Below are positions 48,070 to 56,397 of a stretch of 64,000 nucleotides of DNA, in pieces. The stretch is from contig CBDFNQ010000038.1 in the NCBI GenBank assembly GCA_965250225.1, positions 62,001 through 126,000 on the forward strand, read 5' to 3'. The DNA comes from CBDEUK01 sp965250225. Its GTDB lineage: Bacteria; Pseudomonadota; Gammaproteobacteria; Eutrophobiales; Eutrophobiaceae. Position numbers and translations under genes: made by a program. The notes below the pieces were generated by a model that saw only the letters and a list, made by a program, of their open reading frames with translations, made no database searches and had not been told where the DNA came from. Position 1 is the stretch's first letter; each line of letters starts with the position of its first letter.

Positions 48070-48248
48070 GTTCTATTCTCCTGATACTCGTACAAATTTT
48101 TATTATAATCACATTATTAATAAATCGACTATTTTCCATAAAAAACTGAACAAAATTTAGCAAGTTTCAATAATATACATAGTTTTTAACTCTTGGAACT
48201 CATCTAAAAAAAACCATCCACGATTAAATAATTCAAAAGCTAAAATGA

Positions 48249-50006
48249 TCAATCGATTGTTTTTCTCCAAGAATAATTCAGATTAACCAGATTACCATTA
48301 TTGTCGTAATAACAGCTATCAGACAACTTTTTAATCAAGCTAACTCCACGTCCTTTGAGATCAGAATTGGAGCCCAGTTCCTGATTGATGGCTTCATAAT
48401 TAAAACCGCTTCCATTATCAATAACTCGGATATTCAACTGACCGCCTGTATCCGTTGGTTTATGGGATAATTGTATTTCAATCTTACCGTCACTATTTTC
48501 CTGAATACGGTTATCTCTCAGTTGGTAATATTCAGCAAATCCTTCTCCATCTTTTTTCATATCGGAATCCAGACCGAGTATCCCATGCTCCAGGGAATTT
48601 GAATACAATTCAGACAATACAGTATAGATTTTTTCTCTGCATAATTCTGTTCCTTGTAATCCGATTAAATAGTTAACCAAAGGCGGGATCGGATCTATAT
48701 CACGCATCAAATTCATATCCAATTCAACACTCATATTCCAGTTCGCTGCTATCCTTGGTAATGTTTGTGATTGATTTTTTTTCTTTTTCTTTAGTAAAGA
48801 AACATCACATATAAATTGTATTATCGTTGTATCGTCTTGACTCTTTCCATCTTGCCTAAAATCACATAAATTAGTTATAAGATTGTAGTATGGCGAGAAT
48901 ACATGACCGGATTGTTCAATAGCTTCCTTGACATTTTTATAACCAAACATCTCTCCATTTGGGTTAGTTGATTCTATTAATCCATCAGTATAGAGTAAAA
49001 CTCTTGTCGTGGAGTTGATATTCACACGCTCAACCTGTATTTCCAGTTTATTTTCAGGCAAAACTCCTAAAGGTAAGTTTTGTGACACTATTCTGTTATT
49101 GACATGATTTTCTTTGTCAAATACCAATACATCCGGCAGACCAGCATTAACAACCGATAAAAGATTTTCTGTGAAGTTTAATTCTAATAAACAAGCAGAC
49201 ATAAACCGGTTGGATGGCAATAGATTACGTAATTTATGATTAATTTCCAATACAATTTCCTCTATTGAAAACCCTTTCGATGTCATAGTATAAAATAATT
49301 CTGACATCACCATGGAACCAATAGCAGCAGGCAAACCATGACCAGTAAAATCACCAAGCAATATATTCTGACTACCGGATGGGCTCATTGCAACCAGAAT
49401 GATATCACCACTTAATATATCAACTGGACAGACAATACTTTTCATATTACCCATGTTCTGACTATCATAATTAATAAAACTATTGACAATTTCACTCGCC
49501 GCCAACAAGTCATCTTCATGTTGCATATCACGGGTCAATAGTTCTTGTTTTTGTAATTCAATCTCATCATGCATTTTTTTTGCACGTAACCAGGATTGAA
49601 CTTTTAGCTTTAAAACTATATGTTTGTATGGTTTAAGCAATAGATCATCTATACCACACTCTATACATTTTTCCAGACGTCGTTCATCTTCGATGCCTGT
49701 AAGGATAATTATGGGAGTGAACTGTTGTTTCCCGATGGTTTTAACTTTTTGTGTGAATTCGATACCATCCATAACTGGCATAAGATAATCGACCAACACC
49801 AGATCAAACTCATATTTCGAATAAAGTTCAAAGGCTTCCTTACCATCCACAGCTTCAAAAATATCATAATCTAATTCACCTAAAATTAATCTAAGTAGCT
49901 TTCGACTGCCCTTATTATTTTCAGCAATGAGTATTTTTTCTCTACGATTATCAGAATCCGTTTGTTGAAATTCTTCCATACCGGCTATGGCTGTTGTTGC
50001 AGGCAC
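48249..50006 (-). CDS. HsbR-like response regulator: REC, PP2C (SpoIIE) phosphatase and HATPase kinase
   Basis: 585 residues. REC domain (25-150) with phospho-acceptor D73 (LVDYLMPVMDG); the acidic pocket reads E29-N30 instead of two acids. PP2C/SpoIIE domain (about 170-375) with GDFTGHGLPAAIGS and YTDGLIES. C-terminal HATPase of RsbW type (about 450-580) with ELYSNSLEHGILG and DNGSGFN. This combination is that of Pseudomonas HsbR, which controls the STAS protein HsbA by opposing kinase and phosphatase activities. The STAS gene starts 10 bp upstream in the operon. Confidence 0.88.
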   Translation of the reverse strand: MPATTAIAGMEEFQQTDSDNRREKILIAENNKGSRKLLRLILGELDYDIFEAVDGKEAFELYSKYEFDLVLVDYLMPVMDGIEFTQKVKTIGKQQFTPIIILTGIEDERRLEKCIECGIDDLLLKPYKHIVLKLKVQSWLRAKKMHDEIELQKQELLTRDMQHEDDLLAASEIVNSFINYDSQNMGNMKSIVCPVDILSGDIILVAMSPSGSQNILLGDFTGHGLPAAIGSMVMSELFYTMTSKGFSIEEIVLEINHKLRNLLPSNRFMSACLLELNFTENLLSVVNAGLPDVLVFDKENHVNNRIVSQNLPLGVLPENKLEIQVERVNINSTTRVLLYTDGLIESTNPNGEMFGYKNVKEAIEQSGHVFSPYYNLITNLCDFRQDGKSQDDTTIIQFICDVSLLKKKKKNQSQTLPRIAANWNMSVELDMNLMRDIDPIPPLVNYLIGLQGTELCREKIYTVLSELYSNSLEHGILGLDSDMKKDGEGFAEYYQLRDNRIQENSDGKIEIQLSHKPTDTGGQLNIRVIDNGSGFNYEAINQELGSNSDLKGRGVSLIKKLSDSCYYDNNGNLVNLNYSWRKTID

Positions 50007-50016
50007 GGTTAGACCT

Positions 50017-50319
50017 CTAGTTTATGACCATAATTTTTTCAAAATTGGCTATTTTAAGGATTTCCTTAATATTTTCATTCGCATGTTCAATCACTACGGC
50101 CTTATCACCATCACCCGCATACTCCTTTATTTGTAATAACATACCAAGAGCTGAACTATCCATGTAGGCTGTATTTTCCATATCAATTCGATAAAATTGA
50201 CATTTATTTGATTGATAGGCAGTTCTTAAATCCCTGTGAATATTAAAATCAAATTTTTCTGGCATCCTGATCCGCATTTCTTGATTATTATTTAATAATT
50301 CTGTTCTTATCATCTCCAA
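50017..50319 (-). CDS. STAS-domain anti-sigma factor antagonist, HsbA-like
   Basis: 100 residues, a single STAS domain. The phosphorylatable Ser lies in YMDSSALGML (S55/S56), as in SpoIIAA/HsbA. It is the probable substrate of the neighbouring RsbW/PP2C protein. In Pseudomonas HsbA switches between an anti-sigma factor (FlgM) and a diguanylate cyclase; whether the same partners exist here is unknown. The ribosome site GGAGGTAAT-like region precedes ATG 50319. Confidence 0.87.
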   Translation of the reverse strand: MEMIRTELLNNNQEMRIRMPEKFDFNIHRDLRTAYQSNKCQFYRIDMENTAYMDSSALGMLLQIKEYAGDGDKAVVIEHANENIKEILKIANFEKIMVIN

Positions 50320-50354
50320 TTACCTCCGCTATTATCTGTATTAATCAATTACTT

Positions 50355-51617
50355 CTAAAATAAATCAACATCGCCGGATGACATGCTATTTTGATCGGCC
50401 ACTTTAGAATCTGAGTGCGTATCAAATAATTCCGATTTGTCGGCGATCTTTTCTCTTAGTGTATTAATAGATGCCTGGTATTCTTCCCTGTCATGACAAC
50501 CATCTATTTTGTCCAATTCAACGGTCACATGCTCAATAAATTCACCCAACAACACAATTTTTTTATTCGCATGCAAAGAAACCTGGCTTACTATATCTTC
50601 AAACTGCAGGGTTTGAACTGCATTGAATGTGTTTTCACGGATATTGTCATTGACCTCGGTTATCGCATCTAAAGAAATACTCATGTGACTATCAAATTTT
50701 TTCAATGAGTCTAACATTTTATCGATTCTCGATTTTCCTGTGATCATTATTGTCATATCTTTTGAAGCCGTTTCACCAACTATGCTTCGTGCTTCAACAA
50801 TCGTTGTCTCAGCACCTTCCACCAACGTACGTATTTTTTCATTAAACTGATTGGAATTAATTGATAAAGTCCTCACCTCATCAGCAACAACAGCAAACCC
50901 TCTCCCTGCTTCGCCAGCTCTAGCCGCCTCGATTGCTGCATTCAATGCCAATAAATTGGTTTGATCGGAGATGGATTTCATATCCGTCAACATACTGAAT
51001 ATCGCTTCCATTTGTTCATATATATGATCTATTTTATTCACTGTGTTCATACTGGATTTGCTATCCTCCACCATGATTTCGATAAAATGTTCTAAAATAT
51101 CCGATGTCTCTTTAATAAATTCCTGCATGCCAAGGTGTTCTTTATTATCTACATTCTCGCCATCCTTCTCATTAGACCCTTTATTTATATCCGCCGCTTG
51201 ATGTACATTTTTCAGCATTCCTTGCATCAGTTCATGTTGCTTACCGGCATCTGACATTAGACCGTTAAAGCTTTGATTCAGACTGTTTGCACTTTCTGAT
51301 ACCAAACTACGAATCTGATTATTTTCGTCTGTGATGGAATCCATACCGTTGGAGACAACTTCATTCACTTCACTAATAAGTTGATGAATTTCCTCATGGT
51401 TTTTACCGGGGCCATCATCTGATCGAATGGTTTTCTTTGTTCCCAGATTATTGATTTCTTTTTTCAGTTGATAATAACTTGAACCAAACCAGACACCCAC
51501 CACAAGCAGGATTAGATACCAGTCGGAAAACGGCAGGAACTCAAAATAGGATAATAGTAAAACAGGCCCACTGATCCCAAGTGCGTACAAATGTACCTGC
51601 AAGAAAGACTTAAGCAA
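50355..51617 (-). CDS. Methyl-accepting chemotaxis-like signalling protein, membrane bound
   Basis: 420 residues. Two N-terminal hydrophobic segments (HLYALGISGPVLLLSYFEFL; WYLILLVVGVWFGSSYY) with almost no periplasmic loop, so no external ligand domain. The hairpin tip QTNLLALNAAIEAARAGEAG and GFAVVADEVRTLS is standard MCP. The cytoplasmic coiled coil is short. The C-terminus ends SSGDVDLF, a tail similar to those of CheD and the CheZ-like protein in the same operon. It may sense the membrane or act as a cytoplasmic adaptor. Confidence 0.85.
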   Translation of the reverse strand: MLKSFLQVHLYALGISGPVLLLSYFEFLPFSDWYLILLVVGVWFGSSYYQLKKEINNLGTKKTIRSDDGPGKNHEEIHQLISEVNEVVSNGMDSITDENNQIRSLVSESANSLNQSFNGLMSDAGKQHELMQGMLKNVHQAADINKGSNEKDGENVDNKEHLGMQEFIKETSDILEHFIEIMVEDSKSSMNTVNKIDHIYEQMEAIFSMLTDMKSISDQTNLLALNAAIEAARAGEAGRGFAVVADEVRTLSINSNQFNEKIRTLVEGAETTIVEARSIVGETASKDMTIMITGKSRIDKMLDSLKKFDSHMSISLDAITEVNDNIRENTFNAVQTLQFEDIVSQVSLHANKKIVLLGEFIEHVTVELDKIDGCHDREEYQASINTLREKIADKSELFDTHSDSKVADQNSMSSGDVDLF

Positions 51618-51733
51618 TTATTTCACCATTTTCAGAGTTTTTATATGACAATATCGGTCAACTCACTCATTACAATAGAATGAGTAGTCAATAATTAATC
51701 TATCGACAAAAAGGCAGGAATCTTTAAGATATT

Positions 51734-52807
51734 TCAGTCAACGAGGCTCAATTTTGACAGGGCTAAGCTGATTTTTTCTAGTGATAAAATATTATCAATT
51801 GCCTGCCGTTTCACGGCTTCTCCCGGCATTCCCCAAACGACACTACTCCTTTCATCCTGGGCAATCGTCGATGCGCCCTTATTGTGCATTCTTTTCAATC
51901 CATCCGCTCCATCAGCACCCATGCCGGTCAAAATAACGCCTATTGCATTTTGTCCTACATTTTCTGCAACAGAATCAAACATCACATCGACGGAAGGTCT
52001 ATGTCGATTAACAAGCGGGCCATCATCCAGTCTGATAATAAATTTAGCACCGTCTCGGACTATCTTTAGATGTTGATCGCCCGGAGCAACGTATGCATGA
52101 CCCGGCAAGATTTGTTGCCTATCACTGGCCTCATAAACCTTCAGTCGACAAAGTGAATCCAGTCGTTTGGCAAATGAAGCACTAAATCCGGGGGGGATAT
52201 GTTGACTGATAACAATCCCTGGAGAATCAGCCGGCAGGTCTATCAATATTTCTTTAATGGCTTCAGTACCACCAGTCGATGCACCTATCGCCACAAGTTG
52301 ATCGGTTGTTTTAAAATGTTTTTCTCTTAATTTCAGGTTTTCAACTTTTGTTGCTGAAGATGCCTGATCATTTTCATATTTTCTGAAATTTGATTTTCTA
52401 TGTACTTGAGCCTGTGATGCGACAATAACTTTTTCAATCAATTCCTCAGAATAATCACCTAAACTTTGTGCAATATCGAGCTTGGGTTTGGTAACGAAAT
52501 CAATTGCACCCAGTTCGAGCGCATCTAATGTTGTGTCATTACCCTTTTCAGTGAGTGTAGAGACCATAACGACAGGCATTGGATGCAACCGCATTAAGTT
52601 AGACAAGAAACTCAAACCATCCATTTTGGGCATTTCAACATCCAGTGTGATCACATCTGGTTGCAATTGTTTAATTTTATCTTTTGCGATTAATGGATCA
52701 GCGGCACTGCCTACAACCTCTATCCTGGCATCTGAATTCAAGATCTCAGTTAACAATTTTCTTATGAGAGCTGAATCGTCAACGATGAGTATTTTAATCT
52801 TGTCCAT
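51734..52807 (-). CDS. cheB: Chemotaxis protein-glutamate methylesterase/deamidase CheB
   Basis: 357 residues. REC domain with D56 (TLDVEMPKMDG). Methylesterase domain with the catalytic Ser in AIGASTGGTEA, His in SQHIPPGFS and Asp in LTGMGADGADG. It removes methyl groups from receptors when phosphorylated by CheA. It is followed 22 bp upstream by cheD in operon order. Confidence 0.96.
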   Translation of the reverse strand: MDKIKILIVDDSALIRKLLTEILNSDARIEVVGSAADPLIAKDKIKQLQPDVITLDVEMPKMDGLSFLSNLMRLHPMPVVMVSTLTEKGNDTTLDALELGAIDFVTKPKLDIAQSLGDYSEELIEKVIVASQAQVHRKSNFRKYENDQASSATKVENLKLREKHFKTTDQLVAIGASTGGTEAIKEILIDLPADSPGIVISQHIPPGFSASFAKRLDSLCRLKVYEASDRQQILPGHAYVAPGDQHLKIVRDGAKFIIRLDDGPLVNRHRPSVDVMFDSVAENVGQNAIGVILTGMGADGADGLKRMHNKGASTIAQDERSSVVWGMPGEAVKRQAIDNILSLEKISLALSKLSLVD

Positions 52808-52829
52808 AATTTATCTGCTTAAAGGTAAG

Positions 52830-53456
52830 TTAAAATAATTCGATATCACCAGAAATTGGCTTATCATCTATTTCATGTTGATATTTAGATTCTCTTTTGA
52901 TGATTGTATTGTTAGCTAACGATTTAAGTCTTTTTACTCTCAGTAACCCTGTCGCAGGATTGTATTGCACTTTTCTTGGATAGATATCTCCTACATCTTC
53001 TGATTCGATTGTATAATTTTCAATAAACAAGTATTTTTTTACAAATTGAATATTTTTACTACCCACGTCTGTCATTGATTTAATGATTTTTCCACCCCCC
53101 GTGATCTTTATTTCAAGATTTTCTTTTTTTCCGCCATGTTTTAAAATATCATTGATCATATGTTCCATTGCATAGCTGCCATATCGTGTTGCAAGATTAT
53201 TCCAGGGATCGTTCTCTGTATTGTTTTCTGGTAGCATAAAATGATTCATACCTCCAACACCTGTGATACGGTCACGAATACAGGCAGAAATACAGGAACC
53301 AAGAACCGTTACAATCGTTTCCTGGCTTCGTGTCACATAATATTCACCAGGTAATATTTTCGCTGCGATCATGTTGAAATTTTTGTCCCAATACCTGTTA
53401 ATATGCTCAAATCCTTTCAAGCTATCTGGAAAATTCTCTTTTTGATTAGTTAGCAC
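52830..53456 (-). CDS. cheD: Chemoreceptor glutamine deamidase CheD
   Basis: 208 residues from GTG 53456. Catalytic Cys C55 in VLGSCISACIRD and His H72 in GGMNHFMLP; KITGGGKI is also typical. CheD deamidates receptor Gln residues and can bind CheC/CheY. It ends ISGDIELF, a C-terminal tail repeated in two neighbours. Confidence 0.94.
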   Translation of the reverse strand: MLTNQKENFPDSLKGFEHINRYWDKNFNMIAAKILPGEYYVTRSQETIVTVLGSCISACIRDRITGVGGMNHFMLPENNTENDPWNNLATRYGSYAMEHMINDILKHGGKKENLEIKITGGGKIIKSMTDVGSKNIQFVKKYLFIENYTIESEDVGDIYPRKVQYNPATGLLRVKRLKSLANNTIIKRESKYQHEIDDKPISGDIELF

Positions 53457-53468
53457 TATATTTACTAC

Positions 53469-54314
53469 CTATTTTTTTTCGTATATGGTTTTGCCATGTA
53501 ATATATAATCATTACTAACATTGAATAGTGATTCCGAATGACCAATAATCAGGTTGGAACCACTTCTCATATGCTCATTAAATCGTTTAAATAATACTTT
53601 CTGGGTTTCTTTATTAAAATAGATAACAACATTACGACAGAAAATAACATCAAACATCCCTTTTATCGGCCACTCATTCATTAAGTTAAGATGATTAAAT
53701 GTAATCAAATCTTTAATTTTTTCAGATGCTATTATTTTATCAGATCTGTCTCCACTGCCTTTCTGGAACCATATTTTTAACTGTTCTTTCGTTAATCCAT
53801 CTACACTAGATCCATCGTAGATACCTTTTTTTGCCGTTGTTAACACATTAGTATCGATGTCTGTAGCTAGAATTCGAATGTCCCAATTACTAAAATTAAT
53901 TCCGCATTCTTTAATACTGATCGCAAGAGAGTAAGGCTCCTTCCCGGTAGAACAACCAGCAGACCAGATACGTATACGTCTTGAAGTACTATTCCGTTTT
54001 TCCAATTTTGGTAGTATTGTATTTTTCAGATATTCAAAATGATGTTCTTCGCGAAAAAACGATGTGAGATTGGTAGTGACTGCATTTACAAAATGACCGA
54101 TTTCTTCTTTATTTTGACTGGATTTTATGATCTCGCAATATTCAAAAAAATCATGTATATTTAATTTTCTCAAGCGCCTGGCTAAACGACTATAGATTAA
54201 TTCACTTTTCGCATCAGACATTGATATGCCTGTATGCTCAAAGACAAGAGAACGAATTAAATTAAAATGTTTGTCAGTGAAATGGAATTCTTTTTCTTTA
54301 GCGTATGCATTCAT
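53469..54314 (-). CDS. cheR: Chemotaxis protein methyltransferase CheR
   Basis: 281 residues. Helical N-domain followed by the SAM-binding fold: RIWSAGCSTGKEPYSLAI, ILATDIDTNVL, FDVIFCRNVVIYF. It methylates receptor Glu residues. The large globin receptor in this operon ends with a WxxF-type pentapeptide (EWEEF) suited to tether CheR. Confidence 0.96.
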   Translation of the reverse strand: MNAYAKEKEFHFTDKHFNLIRSLVFEHTGISMSDAKSELIYSRLARRLRKLNIHDFFEYCEIIKSSQNKEEIGHFVNAVTTNLTSFFREEHHFEYLKNTILPKLEKRNSTSRRIRIWSAGCSTGKEPYSLAISIKECGINFSNWDIRILATDIDTNVLTTAKKGIYDGSSVDGLTKEQLKIWFQKGSGDRSDKIIASEKIKDLITFNHLNLMNEWPIKGMFDVIFCRNVVIYFNKETQKVLFKRFNEHMRSGSNLIIGHSESLFNVSNDYILHGKTIYEKK

Positions 54315-54318
54315 ACTC

Positions 54319-54900
54319 TTAGAACATTTCTATATCGCTATCGTTTGGGTCGTTATTAACACTTTGTAATTTTTCTACCAACGACTCGGCTGATTCCCCA
54401 CTCATCAATGCATCAAATATTTCTCTTTGCGTATCCATGTTATAAGCTGATCGGATCTGATTCTGTAGAGCATGCCACTCATAAGGACGATAGATTTTTT
54501 TAGGATCTGAAACCAAACCAGACAAACAGTTCAGACTGTAACAGACGTGATCGAGTTGTTGTGTGATACGATCATAAAACTGAAATGCAATAATGGCTGA
54601 TTGGATCTGTTTGGTTAAAGCTTCACATTTCTCTTCCAGTGTTTCGATATCCTCCTTATTAATTTTATCCTTATGGTTTTCAATAATTTCATGCATTACG
54701 TAAATACTGGAGGCCATTGAAGTAAATGAATGTCCTAAATCATCAACAGATTCATTACCATCTTTCATTGAAGCCATGATATGAACAGTTACCAACTGCA
54801 ACATTTTTACAGTTTCACGCACTTGGCTCCAATCCAGATCAGGTTGGCCAGAATTTGATGAGGAAAAATCTTCTTCTATTTTCTGTTCCTGTAAACTCAT
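54319..54900 (-). CDS. CheZ-like chemotaxis protein (putative CheY-P phosphatase)
   Basis: 193 residues, all-helical. AFQFYDRITQQLDHV resembles the CheZ active site (Asp and Gln four residues apart; D-x-x-x-Q). It is preceded by a long helix with heptad-like hydrophobics and ends NDSDIEMF; CheZ also has an acidic C-terminal peptide that binds CheY. Overall length and spacing match CheZ loosely, so I call it CheZ-like only. It starts 21 bp after a STAS gene and ends 4 bp before cheR. Confidence 0.6.
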   Translation of the reverse strand: MSLQEQKIEEDFSSSNSGQPDLDWSQVRETVKMLQLVTVHIMASMKDGNESVDDLGHSFTSMASSIYVMHEIIENHKDKINKEDIETLEEKCEALTKQIQSAIIAFQFYDRITQQLDHVCYSLNCLSGLVSDPKKIYRPYEWHALQNQIRSAYNMDTQREIFDALMSGESAESLVEKLQSVNNDPNDSDIEMF

Positions 54901-54921
54901 TATTATCTTCCAATAATTGAT

Positions 54922-55407
54922 TTATGCAGCTAGAATATTTTGCAATCCTAACAAACGAATCGCTGAATTCACATAATCATTTGATTTAACCAATTTCACT
55001 GTGATCAATTTATCTTCGGCAGTTTTTTTGAAAGAGGCCAGATATTGCATCGCTGCAGCGTCAGTTTTATCAATCTCGGATAAATCAATATGTATATCCT
55101 TTCCTTTCTCCATAGAAGAAAAAAATATTTCATTCACCAGATCAATACAACGAATATCGAAATGTTTATCCAGAGAAATTTCTGTGTGGTCAATTTCTTC
55201 AGATGATTCTATGGACTGATTTGTTTCAGTTAGCTTAGGTGATTCAGACAATTCTGCAGATTGAATGATTTCTGTCTGGTTATCCTTACTATCTATAACA
55301 TTTTCCACACTATTTTCAGCTGACTGTAATTCTTCTTTGCACTCTTCTATTTCCTCCTTATTCATCCAATCCAGAGGGTCAACACCTATTATATTTTCTG
55401 TACTCAT
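54922..55407 (-). CDS. STAS-domain protein with acidic N-terminal extension
   Basis: 161 residues. Residues 1-75 are acidic, Ser/Glu-rich and probably disordered. The C-terminal STAS fold reads DIHIDLSEIDKTDAAAMQYL. The usual phosphorylatable Ser/Thr after Asp is Ala here (TDAAAMQ), so switching by phosphorylation looks impossible. STAS proteins of this kind recur in che operons. A heptamer repeat lies directly upstream of its ATG. Confidence 0.75.
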   Translation of the reverse strand: MSTENIIGVDPLDWMNKEEIEECKEELQSAENSVENVIDSKDNQTEIIQSAELSESPKLTETNQSIESSEEIDHTEISLDKHFDIRCIDLVNEIFFSSMEKGKDIHIDLSEIDKTDAAAMQYLASFKKTAEDKLITVKLVKSNDYVNSAIRLLGLQNILAA

Positions 55408-55421
55408 AGCTTCAATCCTTC

Positions 55422-55463
55422 ATGTCTAATGTCTAATGTCTAATGTCTAATGTCTAATGTCTA
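55422..55463. repeat. Six perfect tandem copies of a heptamer (ATGTCTA)
   Basis: 42 bp of uninterrupted 7-bp repeats in the 65-bp gap between parA and the STAS gene, ending 15 bp before the STAS start. Slippage would change the leader length or spacing by 7 bp. Confidence 0.95.
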
Positions 55464-55472
55464 ATATACATC

Positions 55473-56228
55473 TCACATAACATAATTATTTTGAATATCT
55501 TCAGCTAAAGAATAATAATCTTCAGCACCGTGACTTTTTTTCTTGTAATCAAATATTGACTTGCCAACACTGGGACATTCAGCCAACGAGGCGACCTCTC
55601 GAATACGTGTTCGTAAGACTTTATTAGGAAAATACATTTGTAATTTTCTTAAGACTTCTTTTGGTAAGCGTCTGCGAGTCTGGAAACGGGTCATAACAAT
55701 TTTTTCATCAATCTTATAACCAAGTCTCAATTCAAACTTCCTGAATGTACCCATTAAAAAAGACAGTCCCTGAAGTGAAAGATAATCACCATTTACCGGT
55801 ATTAATGCTTCTTTAGTGGCCAGTAATACATTAACAACCAATAAACCTGATGACGGAGGGCAATCAAACAAGACATAGTCCTGATCGACAAATTTATCTT
55901 TCAATGCCTCACGCAGTAACATTCCACGTTTGGCACCGCCAGCACTAATTGCTTCCAGACGACTGAGATCAGCACCAGCAGGAACTAATTGCAATCCATC
56001 ACAAACATGAACTGTTTGTTGTGTTATATCGGCTTGATTTAACAACACCTCATCCATACCAGAAACAGTCGTATCAAACATACCCAGACTGTTACCAAGG
56101 TGGCCCTGTGGATCCAGATCAATGGCTGTCACCTTGCTGCCCTGAAGTGCAAGGGCATGTGCAAGGTTACTGATGGTGGTCGTTTTACCGACTCCACCTT
56201 TTTGATTAATAACTGCAATTGTTCTCAT
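55473..56228 (-). CDS. ParA/MinD-family ATPase of the chemotaxis cluster
   Basis: 251 residues. Deviant Walker A KGGVGKTTT, switch I DLDPQGHLGNSLG and Walker B VLFDCPPS. ParA homologues inside che operons (ParC/PpfA) position chemosensory arrays at poles or along the cell. No ParB-like gene is adjacent; the partner may be an array component here. Confidence 0.9.
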   Translation of the reverse strand: MRTIAVINQKGGVGKTTTISNLAHALALQGSKVTAIDLDPQGHLGNSLGMFDTTVSGMDEVLLNQADITQQTVHVCDGLQLVPAGADLSRLEAISAGGAKRGMLLREALKDKFVDQDYVLFDCPPSSGLLVVNVLLATKEALIPVNGDYLSLQGLSFLMGTFRKFELRLGYKIDEKIVMTRFQTRRRLPKEVLRKLQMYFPNKVLRTRIREVASLAECPSVGKSIFDYKKKSHGAEDYYSLAEDIQNNYVM

Positions 56229-56266
56229 TATCTATCTCGTATCTCGATAGGGTCAGGGTCGGGGTC

Positions 56267-56340
56267 GGGTCAGGCTTAAGCCTGATCCCGATCACTAATG
56301 TTTTAAATCAGTCGTCATTCCCGCTTCCGCGGGAATGACG
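56267..56340. repeat. Two intergenic palindromes
   Basis: GGGTCAGGCTTAAGCCTGATCCC (56267-56289; key part CAGGCTTAAGCCTG, perfect) and CGTCATTCCCGC-TTCC-GCGGGAATGACG (56313-56340; perfect 12-bp stem). The second has the form of a widespread dispersed hairpin. They lie between the receptor gene and parA and could modulate read-through; neither has a T tract. Confidence 0.7.
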
Positions 56341-56397
56341 GTTCCTTTCGTTTATCGTTTCACTCTTTACTATTTACTATTTACTACTAACCTTGTT

